Notes under the pieces: model-generated
The model's database searches: none
What the model was told of the DNA's origin: nothing
What the model saw: only the letters and a program-made list of their open reading frames with translations
Shown: in pieces, positions 10,165-18,151 of the stretch
How the letters are laid out: each line of letters starts with the position of its first letter
How positions within the stretch are numbered: the stretch's first letter is position 1
Origin: Chryseobacterium sp. OSA05B
GTDB lineage: Bacteria > Bacteroidota > Bacteroidia > Flavobacteriales > Weeksellaceae
NCBI RefSeq assembly: GCF_019970065.1
Contig: NZ_JAHXYH010000002.1
Coordinates: 744,001-808,000, forward strand
DNA: 64,000 bases
Direction: 5' to 3'
Translations under genes and position numbers: made by a program

Positions 10165-10192
10165 CAGCAGCTGAAAGGCTGCTGTTTTTTTT
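10165..10192 (+). terminator. Rho-independent terminator
   Basis: CAGCAGC / GCTGCTG stem with a short loop and a run of T's, 15 bases after the stop codon. Confidence 0.85.
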
Positions 10193-10308
10193 GATGATAA
10201 ACATCGAATAAATACAATTTTAAAAACTGCAGAATTCCATAATGATAAGAGATTGTTTAATATTATTTTTTTAAAAATTAGAAAACGATATTATTGTGTT
10301 TTTTTTGT

Positions 10309-10316
10309 TAAATTTG
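10309..10316 (+). promoter_or_regulatory. Predicted -7 promoter element
   Basis: TAAATTTG matches TAnnTTTG exactly and lies 23 bases before the ATG at 10340. No TTG is found at the usual -33 distance, but a TTATTG lies 12 bases upstream. Similar sequence precedes 12197 and 50736. Confidence 0.45.
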
Positions 10317-10339
10317 CTTATAATATAAAAAAATAATAT

Positions 10340-11932
10340 ATGAAAAAGATTTTAATTGCGAATATGTTAATTGTTTTTACGTCGACATTTGCGCAAACCT
10401 ATTGTATCCCTGAATATTCGAGCGGCTGTTCTGGCGGAGATGTAATTGACAGTTTTACGATCCCTGCAGCAGGATTTAGTCATCTGGATACAGGATGTTC
10501 TCAGGCATCTTACGGAGATTACACTACCCAAACCGTTACCATGAATGCCGGTGTTAATTATGCCTTTTCTATTACCCATGGCTTTGAAAATCAAAAAATT
10601 AGAGTCTGGATTGATTTTGACAGTAACGGAACCTTTGACGATACAGCACCCGAGTTGGTGGCTGAAGCAAGCAGCATCGGGTCGGATACAAATTCAGTGA
10701 CAAACGGGATCATTACTATTCCTGTAACAGCCACACCCGGAACTTACAGAATGAGGGTGGGAGACCGATATTCCAGCCAGCCGGAGCCTTGTAATACGTC
10801 AGGGTATGGAGAAGCACATGATTATGTGGTAGTTATCGGAGCTGCTCCAAGTTGCCTTTCACCAGGGAACTTATCTTCAAGTACCATCACTTCAAATTCA
10901 GCTTCTATTTCCTGGACAGCTCCTACAAGCACGGTTGGCGTAGGATATGAATATTATCGCTCTGAAACAAGCACAGGGCCAACGAGTACTACTGTTGCCA
11001 CAGGAAGTACTGGAGCATCTGCGCTTACGGCATCATTATCTTCACTTTCTCCTGCCACTACGTATTATGTATGGGTAAGATCCGTATGCAGTGCTTCCGA
11101 TAAAAGTGCATGGTCTATAGGAGCGTCATTTACAACGGAATGTGCCGTTATTGTACCTACAGTAACTTACACAAACGATTTTGCAACATTCCCGGGCAAT
11201 TGCTGGGAGCAGGCTTCAGGCGGAAATGCTGCCTCAGGACCTAATAATACCGAAAAATTATGGCGTAACGGAGACTTCCTGAACGCAGGGAACGACAACA
11301 ACTCTGCTAAGATTAATCTTTTCTTTACAGGGAAGGCAGCATGGCTGAAAACTGCACCTTTCAATCTCTCAGCAGGTGGGTACAGAGTTAAGTTTGACTA
11401 TGGAGTTACAGTATATCTTAATACGACAGCATCCGGTATGGGATCTGATGATATTGTTCAGTTTCTTGTGTCAGGGGATGGTGGAATTACCTGGAATGTT
11501 CTGCAAACATGGGATGCGGCGAACGGACCATCTAATATGTCTACTACCTATTCTTATAATCTGACTTCTTACACAGGAACGAATACAGTCTTTGCATTCT
11601 ATGCTTCCAACGGTACATCAGATGATCCGGAAGATTATGAATTTTTCGTGGATAACTTCAAAGTAGAATCTGCATCACTGGCAACATCTGAAGTGGCCGC
11701 AGCAAAAGAAATCATTAAAGCATATCCGAATCCGTTCACAGATGTATTGAACATTTCAAAAGCAGAACTTGTAAAATCAGTTTCAGTTTCTGATGTTTCG
11801 GGAAGATTGGTGAAGACCATAGATAATCCTTCTTCAGCCCTTCATCTTGGAGATCTGAAACAAGGAGTGTATCTGGTTACCCTGAATATGAAAGACGGAT
11901 CGAAGCAAACCATTAAGGCCATTAAAAAATAA
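10340..11932 (+). CDS. Secreted GEVED-domain protein, T9SS type A cargo (copy 1)
   Basis: 530 residues. The signal peptide is 1-19 (ending STFAQ). Residues about 20-168 resemble the GEVED domain: YCIPEYSSGC start, RVWIDFDSNGTFDD centre, and a GEAHDYVVVI end in place of the usual GEVEDY. A fibronectin-III module (about 172-268; SLSPATTYYVWVRSVC) comes next, then a choice-of-anchor J/MAM-like domain (about 275-447; FPGNCWEQ ... WLKTAPFNLSAG ... FFVDNFKVE). The T9SS type A sorting domain is about 452-530. It has the same length as its neighbour at 12197, with no indels, and is a clear tandem duplicate. Function is unknown beyond predicted surface display. Confidence 0.88.
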   Translation: MKKILIANMLIVFTSTFAQTYCIPEYSSGCSGGDVIDSFTIPAAGFSHLDTGCSQASYGDYTTQTVTMNAGVNYAFSITHGFENQKIRVWIDFDSNGTFDDTAPELVAEASSIGSDTNSVTNGIITIPVTATPGTYRMRVGDRYSSQPEPCNTSGYGEAHDYVVVIGAAPSCLSPGNLSSSTITSNSASISWTAPTSTVGVGYEYYRSETSTGPTSTTVATGSTGASALTASLSSLSPATTYYVWVRSVCSASDKSAWSIGASFTTECAVIVPTVTYTNDFATFPGNCWEQASGGNAASGPNNTEKLWRNGDFLNAGNDNNSAKINLFFTGKAAWLKTAPFNLSAGGYRVKFDYGVTVYLNTTASGMGSDDIVQFLVSGDGGITWNVLQTWDAANGPSNMSTTYSYNLTSYTGTNTVFAFYASNGTSDDPEDYEFFVDNFKVESASLATSEVAAAKEIIKAYPNPFTDVLNISKAELVKSVSVSDVSGRLVKTIDNPSSALHLGDLKQGVYLVTLNMKDGSKQTIKAIKK

Positions 11933-11953
11933 AATTTAATTAGTTATATGATA

Positions 11954-11988
11954 GAGAACAGCAGCTGAAAAGTTGCTGTTCTTTTTTA
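11954..11988 (+). terminator. Rho-independent terminator
   Basis: GAACAGCAGC pairs with GTTGCTGTTC (one G-T pair), followed by a T-tract. It is a variant of the hairpins at 7971 and 10165. Confidence 0.85.
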
Positions 11989-12165
11989 TGCAATAAGATC
12001 AGATAAAGATTTATTATTTCAGAAATTTTGAAAATAAGGATCATCATTGTTTCGAAGGTTTATACACAGGCTATCAAAAAATAACGATCAATCCGATAAT
12101 AATAATGGATAAACGTAAGCTGTCATTTTTTAATTTAAAAAATGATGTTATTGTATTTTTTTTAT

Positions 12166-12173
12166 TAAATTAG
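12166..12173 (+). promoter_or_regulatory. Predicted -7 promoter element
   Basis: TAAATTAG, one base off TAnnTTTG, in a context matching the upstream region of the duplicate gene at 10340. It ends 23 bases before the ATG. Confidence 0.35.
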
Positions 12174-12196
12174 CTTATACCATAAAATAATATTAT

Positions 12197-13789
12197 ATGA
12201 AAAAGATTTTACTTGCGAATCTGTTAATGATTAGCGCATCAGCATTTGCGCAAACGTATTGTATCCCTGAATATTCGAGCGGCTGTTCCGGCGGAGATGT
12301 AATTGACAGTTTTACGATCCCTGCAGCAGGATTTAGTCATCTGGATACAGGATGTTCTCAGGCATCTTACGGAGATTACACCACCCAAACCGTTACTATG
12401 AATGCCGGTGTTAATTATGCCTTTTCCATTACCCATAGTTATGAAAATCAAAATGTTAGGGTTTGGATTGATTTTGACAATAACGGAACCTTTGATGATG
12501 CAGCACCCGAGTTGGTAGCCGAAGCAAGCAGTATAGGATCGGATACAAATTCAGTGACTAACGGGACCATCAGCATTCCTGTAACCGCTATACCCGGAAC
12601 TTACAGAATGAGGGTGGGAGACCGTTATTCCAGTCAGCCGGAGCCTTGTAATACGTCAGGGTATGGAGAAGCACATGATTATATGGTAGTTATCGGAGCT
12701 GCTCCAAGTTGCCTTTCACCAGGGAATTTATCTTCAAGTACCATCACTTCAAATTCTGCTTCTATTTCCTGGACAGCCCCTACAAGCACCGTTGGCGTAG
12801 GATATGAATATTATCACTCCGAGACAAGTACAGGGCCAACAAGTACTACTGTTGCCACAGGAAGTACAGGAGCATCTGCTCTTACAGCATCATTATCTTC
12901 ACTTTCTCCAGCCACTACGTATTATGTATGGGTAAGATCCGTATGCAGCACTTCCGATAAAAGTGCATGGTCTATAGGAGCATCATTTACAACGGAATGT
13001 GCCGTTATTGTACCTACAGTAACTTACACAAACGATTTTGCAACATTCCCGGGCAATTGCTGGGAACAGGCATCAGGGGGAGATGCTTCCACCGGACCTG
13101 ATGATACAGAAGAATTATGGTATAGCGGAGACTTCCTGAATGCCGGAGATGATAACAACTCTGCTAAAATCAATCTTTACTATACGGGTAATGCAGCATG
13201 GCTGAAGACTGTACCTTTCAATCTTTCAGCAGGAGGATATCAGGTTAAGTTTGATTACGGAGTTACAGCGTTTCTAGACACGGCTGCATCAAGTATGGGA
13301 TCTGATGATATCGTTCAGTTTCTTGTATCCGGGGATGGAGGAATTACCTGGAATGTTCTGCAAACATGGGATGCGGCGAACGGACCATCTAATACGTCTA
13401 CTACTTATTCTTATAATCTGACTTCTTATACAGGAGCGAATACAGTCTTTGCATTCTATGCTTCGGACGGTACATCAGATGATCCGGAAGATTATGAATT
13501 TTTCGTGGATAACTTCAAAGTAGAATCTGCATCACTGGCAACATCTGAAGTTGCCGGAGCAAAAGAAACTATTAAGGCATATCCAAATCCGTTCACAGAT
13601 GTACTGAACATTTCAAAGGCAGAACTTGTAAAATCAGTTTTAGTTTCTGATGTTTCGGGAAGATTGGTGAAAACTATTGATAACCCTTCTTCAGCTCTTC
13701 ATCTTGGAGATCTGGAACAGGGATTATACTTTGTAACCCTGAATATGAAAGACGGTTCCAAACAAAGTATAAAAGCCATTAAGAAATAA
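12197..13789 (+). CDS. Secreted GEVED-domain protein, T9SS type A cargo (copy 2)
   Basis: 530 residues, collinear with the gene at 10340 and with the same modules: signal peptide 1-19, GEVED-like domain, fibronectin-III module, choice-of-anchor J/MAM-like domain and T9SS type A tail. Most differences fall in the MAM-like domain (for example ASTGPDDTEELW against ASGPNNTEKLW), while the GEVED and FN3 parts are nearly unchanged. Upstream DNA is also shared (about 10281 onward against 12140 onward), so the duplication included the promoter; the repeat period is about 1857 bases. The terminator differs from that of copy 1. Confidence 0.88.
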   Translation: MKKILLANLLMISASAFAQTYCIPEYSSGCSGGDVIDSFTIPAAGFSHLDTGCSQASYGDYTTQTVTMNAGVNYAFSITHSYENQNVRVWIDFDNNGTFDDAAPELVAEASSIGSDTNSVTNGTISIPVTAIPGTYRMRVGDRYSSQPEPCNTSGYGEAHDYMVVIGAAPSCLSPGNLSSSTITSNSASISWTAPTSTVGVGYEYYHSETSTGPTSTTVATGSTGASALTASLSSLSPATTYYVWVRSVCSTSDKSAWSIGASFTTECAVIVPTVTYTNDFATFPGNCWEQASGGDASTGPDDTEELWYSGDFLNAGDDNNSAKINLYYTGNAAWLKTVPFNLSAGGYQVKFDYGVTAFLDTAASSMGSDDIVQFLVSGDGGITWNVLQTWDAANGPSNTSTTYSYNLTSYTGANTVFAFYASDGTSDDPEDYEFFVDNFKVESASLATSEVAGAKETIKAYPNPFTDVLNISKAELVKSVLVSDVSGRLVKTIDNPSSALHLGDLEQGLYFVTLNMKDGSKQSIKAIKK

Positions 13790-13810
13790 TCTGAATTTAA
13801 CTAAAATTAT

Positions 13811-13842
13811 AAAGGCGAATATTTTTTTATTCGCCTTTTTTT
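13811..13842 (+). terminator. Rho-independent terminator
   Basis: AAAGGCGAATA / TATTCGCCTTT, an 11-bp perfect stem with a T loop and T-tract. Confidence 0.88.
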
Positions 13843-13976
13843 GTCGATAAAGTTTGATTTAAAAACAGATATGTCAATATTTTTTTAAACCTATTTTTTT
13901 ATTAATAAAAGTATAAATAATTGAAAATAATCTTTAGATGAAAAAAGTAAGTTTAGCCCGTAATATACACTGATTA

Positions 13977-14007
13977 TTGAAAAATACTTTTATTCAATTT
14001 ATTTTTG
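13977..14007 (+). promoter_or_regulatory. Predicted flavobacterial promoter
   Basis: TTG (13977-13979), exactly 20 bases, then TATTTTTG (14000-14007), a full match to the TTG-N20-TAnnTTTG pattern, about 50 bases before the start at 14059. Confidence 0.6.
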
Positions 14008-14058
14008 GAATAAAAATTCATGTGGTTACATTGCAAAATAATTTTAAACACACAGATT

Positions 14059-14823
14059 ATGAAAAAAGTATTATTTTTTATTTTAGCATGGCCTACATTA
14101 AGCTTTGGACAATGGACGGAAAATTTTGATTCCAGCGATATATTACCATCAGGTTGGGCGGTTATCAATAATGGAGGGGCAAATGGATGGAGAGTTGGTG
14201 GGTCACTTAGTCCACAATCCGGAGCAAATACAGTCATAATTAATTCCGAAACTACAGCACATAATGATTACCTGATTACAAAAGCAATCCCGGTACAAGC
14301 TGGTGTTAGTGATCAAATATCGTTTTATGTTAAGTCAATGAATTTTTCTTCATTTGATAGTTATGAGGTTTTGCTTTCTACGACCAATCAAACGGCAGGT
14401 GCTTTCACAACAGTCCTTCAACCGTCGGAACAAGCGGATAATTACTGGGGTAAAAAAACCTTTAATCTTTCATCATATGTGGGACAAACGGTATATGTAG
14501 CCATTTATGCTATCGGAGCAAATCAGGGGCAGCTTAATGTTGATACTTTTGCTGTGAATACTGGAGTATTATCAACATCTGAAGTTTCCGGAGCAAAAGA
14601 AACCGTTAAGGCATATCCAAATCCGTTCACAGATGTATTTAATATTTCAAAAACAGATCTTGTGAAATCTGTTTCAGTTTCTGATGTTTTAGGAAGACTG
14701 GTAAAAACCATTGACAATCCTTCTTCAGCCCTTCATCTGGGAGATCTGAAACAGGGTTTATACTTTCTAACCCTGAATATGAAAGGCGGCTCAAAACAAA
14801 CCATCAAAGCCATCAAAAAATAA
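14059..14823 (+). CDS. Short choice-of-anchor J protein, T9SS type A cargo
   Basis: 254 residues from the ATG at 14059. An upstream in-frame ATG at 14020 would add 13 residues in front of the signal peptide, so 14059 is preferred. The signal peptide is 1-18 (ending LSFGQ). Residues 19-170 are a choice-of-anchor J domain paralogous to the N-terminal half of the gene at 8248 (WTENFDS, LPSGW, YLITKAI, YEVLLSTT, GQTVYVAI). Residues about 175-254 are a T9SS type A sorting domain very close to those of the two GEVED genes. This is the minimal form of the array: one binding-type module plus a sorting tail. Confidence 0.87.
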   Translation: MKKVLFFILAWPTLSFGQWTENFDSSDILPSGWAVINNGGANGWRVGGSLSPQSGANTVIINSETTAHNDYLITKAIPVQAGVSDQISFYVKSMNFSSFDSYEVLLSTTNQTAGAFTTVLQPSEQADNYWGKKTFNLSSYVGQTVYVAIYAIGANQGQLNVDTFAVNTGVLSTSEVSGAKETVKAYPNPFTDVFNISKTDLVKSVSVSDVLGRLVKTIDNPSSALHLGDLKQGLYFLTLNMKGGSKQTIKAIKK

Positions 14824-14853
14824 AAAAATAAAAAAACAATATCATTATATTGG

Positions 14854-14880
14854 AAAAAGACGGCAAAAGCCGTCTTTTTT
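14854..14880 (+). terminator. Rho-independent terminator
   Basis: AAAAAGACGGC / GCCGTCTTTTT around an AAAA loop. It ends the type A cargo array. Confidence 0.9.
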
Positions 14881-14906
14881 ATTACTTATTACCCATCATT
14901 CATTAC

Positions 14907-15065
14907 TCATTTATTCGGCACTGGCTGTATATCTCCCGTATTCATATGCTCGAAGATCGTAGGGAAAAACATGACAAGGATAAAATAGATAATGATCATT
15001 AAGACGATTAACGAAAAAAGGATAATGACCAGACTGTTGGGTTTATTTTTCTTTTGTGGTTCCAT
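14907..15065 (-). CDS. 52-residue single-pass membrane protein
   Basis: A small frame reading MEPQKKNKPNS, then a hydrophobic stretch of about 24 residues (LVIILFSLIVLMIIIYFIL and on), then a short polar tail ending PVPNK. The charged N-terminus followed by one hydrophobic helix suggests an inner-membrane microprotein with the N-terminus inside. It ends 41 bases before the stop side of the channel gene at 15111 and lies on the same strand downstream of it, so it may be cotranscribed with the channel. I do not recognise a family. The composition (basic start, clean helix, no rare-codon run) makes it more likely real than chance. Confidence 0.6.
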   Translation of the reverse strand: MEPQKKNKPNSLVIILFSLIVLMIIIYFILVMFFPTIFEHMNTGDIQPVPNK

Positions 15066-15110
15066 GATTTTTGTGGTATTTGGTTAATAGATTAATATCA
15101 ATACCAAATA

Positions 15111-15938
15111 CTAAGCTAATTTCTTGCCACACTGTTTGCAGTATCTTGCGTCGTCATCGATATCTTCATTACCACACTGGTCGCAGATCTTTTCCAGATT
15201 CTGTCTTTTATTTCTCATTTCGGCAGTCACAATTCCTGTAGGAACCGCAATGATGGAATAACCTGCCAACATCAGAATAACAGCGAAAAATTTACCCATC
15301 GGTGTAATAGGAGAGACATCTCCATAACCCACAGTCGTTACCGTAACCACTGCCCAGTAAATAGATTGCGGAATGGTTTCAAAACCAGGTCTTCCACCTT
15401 CCACCATAAACATCAGGGAGCCTACAATTACAGAGAAAATGATCAGGAACAAAAGGAAAATATAGATCTTTCTGGAACTGTGCTTTAAGGCTCTTACGAT
15501 GAGGTAACCGTCATTCATAAAGTCCAGAAGATTGAAAATTCTGAAGACCCTAAGCATTCTCAGCATTCTGAAAATCAGGAAATATTTGGTCACCGGAAAG
15601 AAAAAGCTGAGAAAAAAAGGAACCAATGCCAAAAAATCGATGATTCCGAAAAAGCTGAAAATATAGTTTTTCTTATTCTTTACCACACTGATCCGCATCC
15701 AGTATTCGGCGGTGAAGAAAATAGAAATAATCCATTCAAGGATCAGAAAGGTTCTGTGAAATCTTTTGTCGAGTTGAGGTACGCTTTCCATCATAATAAT
15801 GGCGGTACTTATCAGGATCAGAGATAATAATGTAATGTCAAATAACTTACCGAGTTTGGTGTCGGCACGGTAGATGACCCTGTAAAGAAACCTTTTCCAA
15901 AGCTTATCTTCAGGAACAAGATTGTGTTCTCTTTCCAT
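15111..15938 (-). CDS. Voltage-gated-type potassium channel with C-terminal zinc ribbon
   Basis: 275 residues. It has a six-helix Kv-like layout: S1 near 33-51, S2 and S3 following, an S4-like segment at 121-136 with regularly spaced arginines (FRMLRMLRVFRIF), S5 near 159-178, the K+ selectivity filter TTVGYGD at 201-207, and S6 near 215-235. After S6 comes a short linker and a four-cysteine zinc ribbon (C252, C255, C267, C270). This predicts an inner-membrane K+ channel. The ribbon, in the cytoplasmic C-terminus, is an unusual attachment that might sense metal or redox state or aid assembly (inference). It is divergent from the NIF3 gene at 16000, with 61 bases between them. Confidence 0.9.
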   Translation of the reverse strand: MEREHNLVPEDKLWKRFLYRVIYRADTKLGKLFDITLLSLILISTAIIMMESVPQLDKRFHRTFLILEWIISIFFTAEYWMRISVVKNKKNYIFSFFGIIDFLALVPFFLSFFFPVTKYFLIFRMLRMLRVFRIFNLLDFMNDGYLIVRALKHSSRKIYIFLLFLIIFSVIVGSLMFMVEGGRPGFETIPQSIYWAVVTVTTVGYGDVSPITPMGKFFAVILMLAGYSIIAVPTGIVTAEMRNKRQNLEKICDQCGNEDIDDDARYCKQCGKKLA

Positions 15939-15999
15939 TTTTAATGTTTTTTAAAATTAACAAATTATCGTTATTTTCGTAGCAAACATACAGAATAAA

Positions 16000-17097
16000 A
16001 TGACAATAAGCGAAGTAATTTCAAAAATAGAGCACCGCATTCCGCTGCAGCAGGCAGAAGATTTTGACAATGTAGGATTGCTGTGCGGATCTCCGGACCG
16101 AAATGTTAGCGGTATACTGGTGTGCCATGATGCATTGGAGAATGTGGTGGATGAGGCTATTCAGAAAAACTGCAATCTGATCGTATGTTTTCATCCCATT
16201 ATTTTTTCAGGATTAAAATCGCTGACAGGAAAGAATTATGTGGAAAGAGCCGTGTTAAAAGCGATTGAGAATAAAATTGCCATCTACGCCATTCATACGG
16301 CATTTGATAATGATTTCTTTGGCGTCAATCATGGAATCTGCAGCCAGCTGGGATTGAAGGATCTGAAAATTCTTCAACCTAGAAAAAATAATTTAAAACA
16401 GCTGACGGTCTTTGTCCCGAAAGATCAGTCTGAACAGGTAAAAGAAGCCCTTTTTTCTGCAGGAGCGGGAAATATAGGGTTTTATGACGAATGCAGTTTT
16501 ACCCTCAACGGAAACGGAACATTCAGGCCCACGGAAGGGTCGAATCCATTCTCAGGACAGCAAGATGTTCGTGAAAATGTAGATGAAGATATGATTTCTG
16601 TGATTTTTGAAAGCTATAAACAGGGAAGGATCATCTCAGCGATGAAAGCCGCGCATCCATATGAAGAGGTTGCTTATCAGATTTATCAACTGGAGAACGA
16701 GAACCAGCATACAGGTTTGGGAATGTATGGTGATCTGGAAGAGGAAATGGAGGAACAGGATTTTTTAAGATTCGTTAAAGAAAAATTCGGACTGGAAGTG
16801 ATCAAGCATTCTGATTTTACCGGTAAAAAAATCAAAAGGATAGGTGTTCTCGGAGGTTCGGGGGCGAGTGGAATCAAAGCTGCATTATCCCAGAAATGTG
16901 ATGCTTACCTTACCGGAGATATTAAATACCACGACTATTTTCTGGCAGAATCCAAAATGATGATCTGTGACATAGGCCATTATGAATCAGAACAATTTGT
17001 AACTCAACAATTATTTGAAATTTTATCACAAAAATTTAGTACATTTGCAATTTCAAAATCTATTGAAAAAACAAACCCAGTAAATTATTTCATTTAA
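16000..17097 (+). CDS. NIF3-family dinuclear-metal protein
   Basis: 365 residues, the long form of the family, with an inserted CutA/PII-like domain (about 125-230, starting near LTVFVPKDQSEQVKEALFSAGAG). The N-terminal lobe has DFDNVGLLCG (21-30) and the metal ligand in CFHPI (His65). The C-terminal lobe has GHYESE (His327 and Glu331 are candidate ligands). These proteins form hexameric toroids with a dinuclear metal site; some members are annotated as GTP cyclohydrolase 1 type 2, but the cellular role is not settled. It is followed after 2 bases by the coiled-coil gene at 17100, a pairing common in Bacteroidota that suggests a shared function. Confidence 0.93.
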   Translation: MTISEVISKIEHRIPLQQAEDFDNVGLLCGSPDRNVSGILVCHDALENVVDEAIQKNCNLIVCFHPIIFSGLKSLTGKNYVERAVLKAIENKIAIYAIHTAFDNDFFGVNHGICSQLGLKDLKILQPRKNNLKQLTVFVPKDQSEQVKEALFSAGAGNIGFYDECSFTLNGNGTFRPTEGSNPFSGQQDVRENVDEDMISVIFESYKQGRIISAMKAAHPYEEVAYQIYQLENENQHTGLGMYGDLEEEMEEQDFLRFVKEKFGLEVIKHSDFTGKKIKRIGVLGGSGASGIKAALSQKCDAYLTGDIKYHDYFLAESKMMICDIGHYESEQFVTQQLFEILSQKFSTFAISKSIEKTNPVNYFI

Positions 17098-17099
17098 AT

Positions 17100-17876
17100 A
17101 TGGCAAAAACCAACGATATTTCAGTTGAAGAAAAATTAAGAGCTTTATACGATTTGCAGATCATTGATTCAAGATTGGATGAAATCCGAAATACCAGAGG
17201 AGAATTGCCAATTGAAGTTGAAGATCTTGAAATTGAGATTGAAGGACTTGAAAAAAGAGCTGAAAAATTTCATGCAGATATCAAAGATCAGGACGATCAG
17301 ATCAAAACTAAGCATGAAGTGATTAACCATGCAAAAACTTTAATTGAAAAATACAAATCTCAGCAGGATAATGTAAGAAACAATAAAGAGTTTGAAGCAT
17401 TAGGAAAAGAAATGGAATTCCAGGATCTGGAAATTCAGCTTGCTGAAAAAAGAATTAAAGAATTCGGAGCTAAAATTGCTCACAAAAATGAAACTTTAAG
17501 CGAACTTAACGGAAAAATAGATGATCTTAAAAACCATTTAAAATTCAAAAAAGAAGAATTGGATGGTCTTGTATCTGAAACTCAAAAAGAAGAAGAATAC
17601 TTAATAGAGCAGTCTAAAGAGTATGCAGGTAAGATCGACGAAAGATTACTGGCTTCATATAACAGAATCAGAAAGAGCTCTATCAACGGACTTGCTGTAG
17701 TAGGATTGGAAAGAGGGGCACCGAAAGGTTCATTCTTCACGATTCCTCCTCAGAAGCAGATGGAAATCGCTCAGAGAAAGAAAATTATTATCGATGAGCA
17801 TTCAGGGAAAATCCTGGTGGATGACGAATTGGTAATGGAAGAAAACGACAGAATGAAATCCGTAATTAAATTTTAA
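17100..17876 (+). CDS. CT398-like coiled-coil protein lacking its zinc ribbon cysteines
   Basis: 258 residues. Residues about 8-180 are highly charged and predicted to form a long coiled-coil hairpin (repeated E/K/L-rich heptads). The C-terminus keeps the frame of the C4-type zinc ribbon of this family (RGAPKGSFFTIPPQKQMEI ... KKIIIDEHSGKILVDDE), but all four expected cysteines are replaced: Pro and Ser in the first knuckle, Asp and Ser in the second. It therefore probably cannot bind zinc there. It is translationally coupled, or nearly so, with the NIF3 gene (2-base gap). Function in the cell is unknown; the coiled coil suggests a scaffold. Confidence 0.88.
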   Translation: MAKTNDISVEEKLRALYDLQIIDSRLDEIRNTRGELPIEVEDLEIEIEGLEKRAEKFHADIKDQDDQIKTKHEVINHAKTLIEKYKSQQDNVRNNKEFEALGKEMEFQDLEIQLAEKRIKEFGAKIAHKNETLSELNGKIDDLKNHLKFKKEELDGLVSETQKEEEYLIEQSKEYAGKIDERLLASYNRIRKSSINGLAVVGLERGAPKGSFFTIPPQKQMEIAQRKKIIIDEHSGKILVDDELVMEENDRMKSVIKF

Positions 17877-17894
17877 TTAGGATTCAGACCATAC

Positions 17895-17926
17895 AAAAAG
17901 TGCTTCAGTAATGAGGCACTTTTTTT
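17895..17926 (+). terminator. Rho-independent terminator
   Basis: AAAAAGTGC / GCACTTTTT with further pairing inside and a T-tract, 19 bases after the stop codon of the coiled-coil gene. Confidence 0.85.
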
Positions 17927-17951
17927 GTTTATAGGGTTAATCTATAGGTAT

Positions 17952-18081
17952 TCAATATAGACGGGCTTTAGCCCGTTGTTTTATCCTGTAAACGAAACAA
18001 TTCCATTTATTTCGATGGCCTTAGAAACACTTAGTCATTATTAAAATTCAACAGGAATGGGCTTTAGCTCGTTTATATTGA
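17952..18081. repeat. REP-like inverted doublet (130 bp)
   Basis: Two 26-base palindromic units in opposite orientation, 17952-17977 and 18056-18081. Each has a core of the type GGGCTTTAGCCCG and an outer TCAATATA / TATATTGA. Aligned as inverted repeats they match at about 21 of 26 positions. A small hairpin CCAT/ATGG (18003-18018) lies between. The layout is like bacterial REP doublets that RAYT-type transposases mobilise. No transposase is in the window. Confidence 0.7.
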
Positions 18082-18110
18082 TCCCCATCAATTTAATACC
18101 TAGCCAAAAC

Positions 18111-18142
18111 ATAAAAAAAAGCTGCTTCTCTTGAAACAGCTC
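18111..18142 (-). terminator. Rho-independent terminator of the acyl-CoA synthetase gene
   Basis: On the minus strand AGCTGTTTC, loop AAGA, GAAGCAGCT (one G-T pair), then a run of eight T's. Confidence 0.8.
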
Positions 18143-18151
18143 ATTGTATTT

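Noticed and set aside
15111..15938. Voltage-gated sodium channel
   Set aside because: The selectivity filter TTVGYGD is that of potassium channels.
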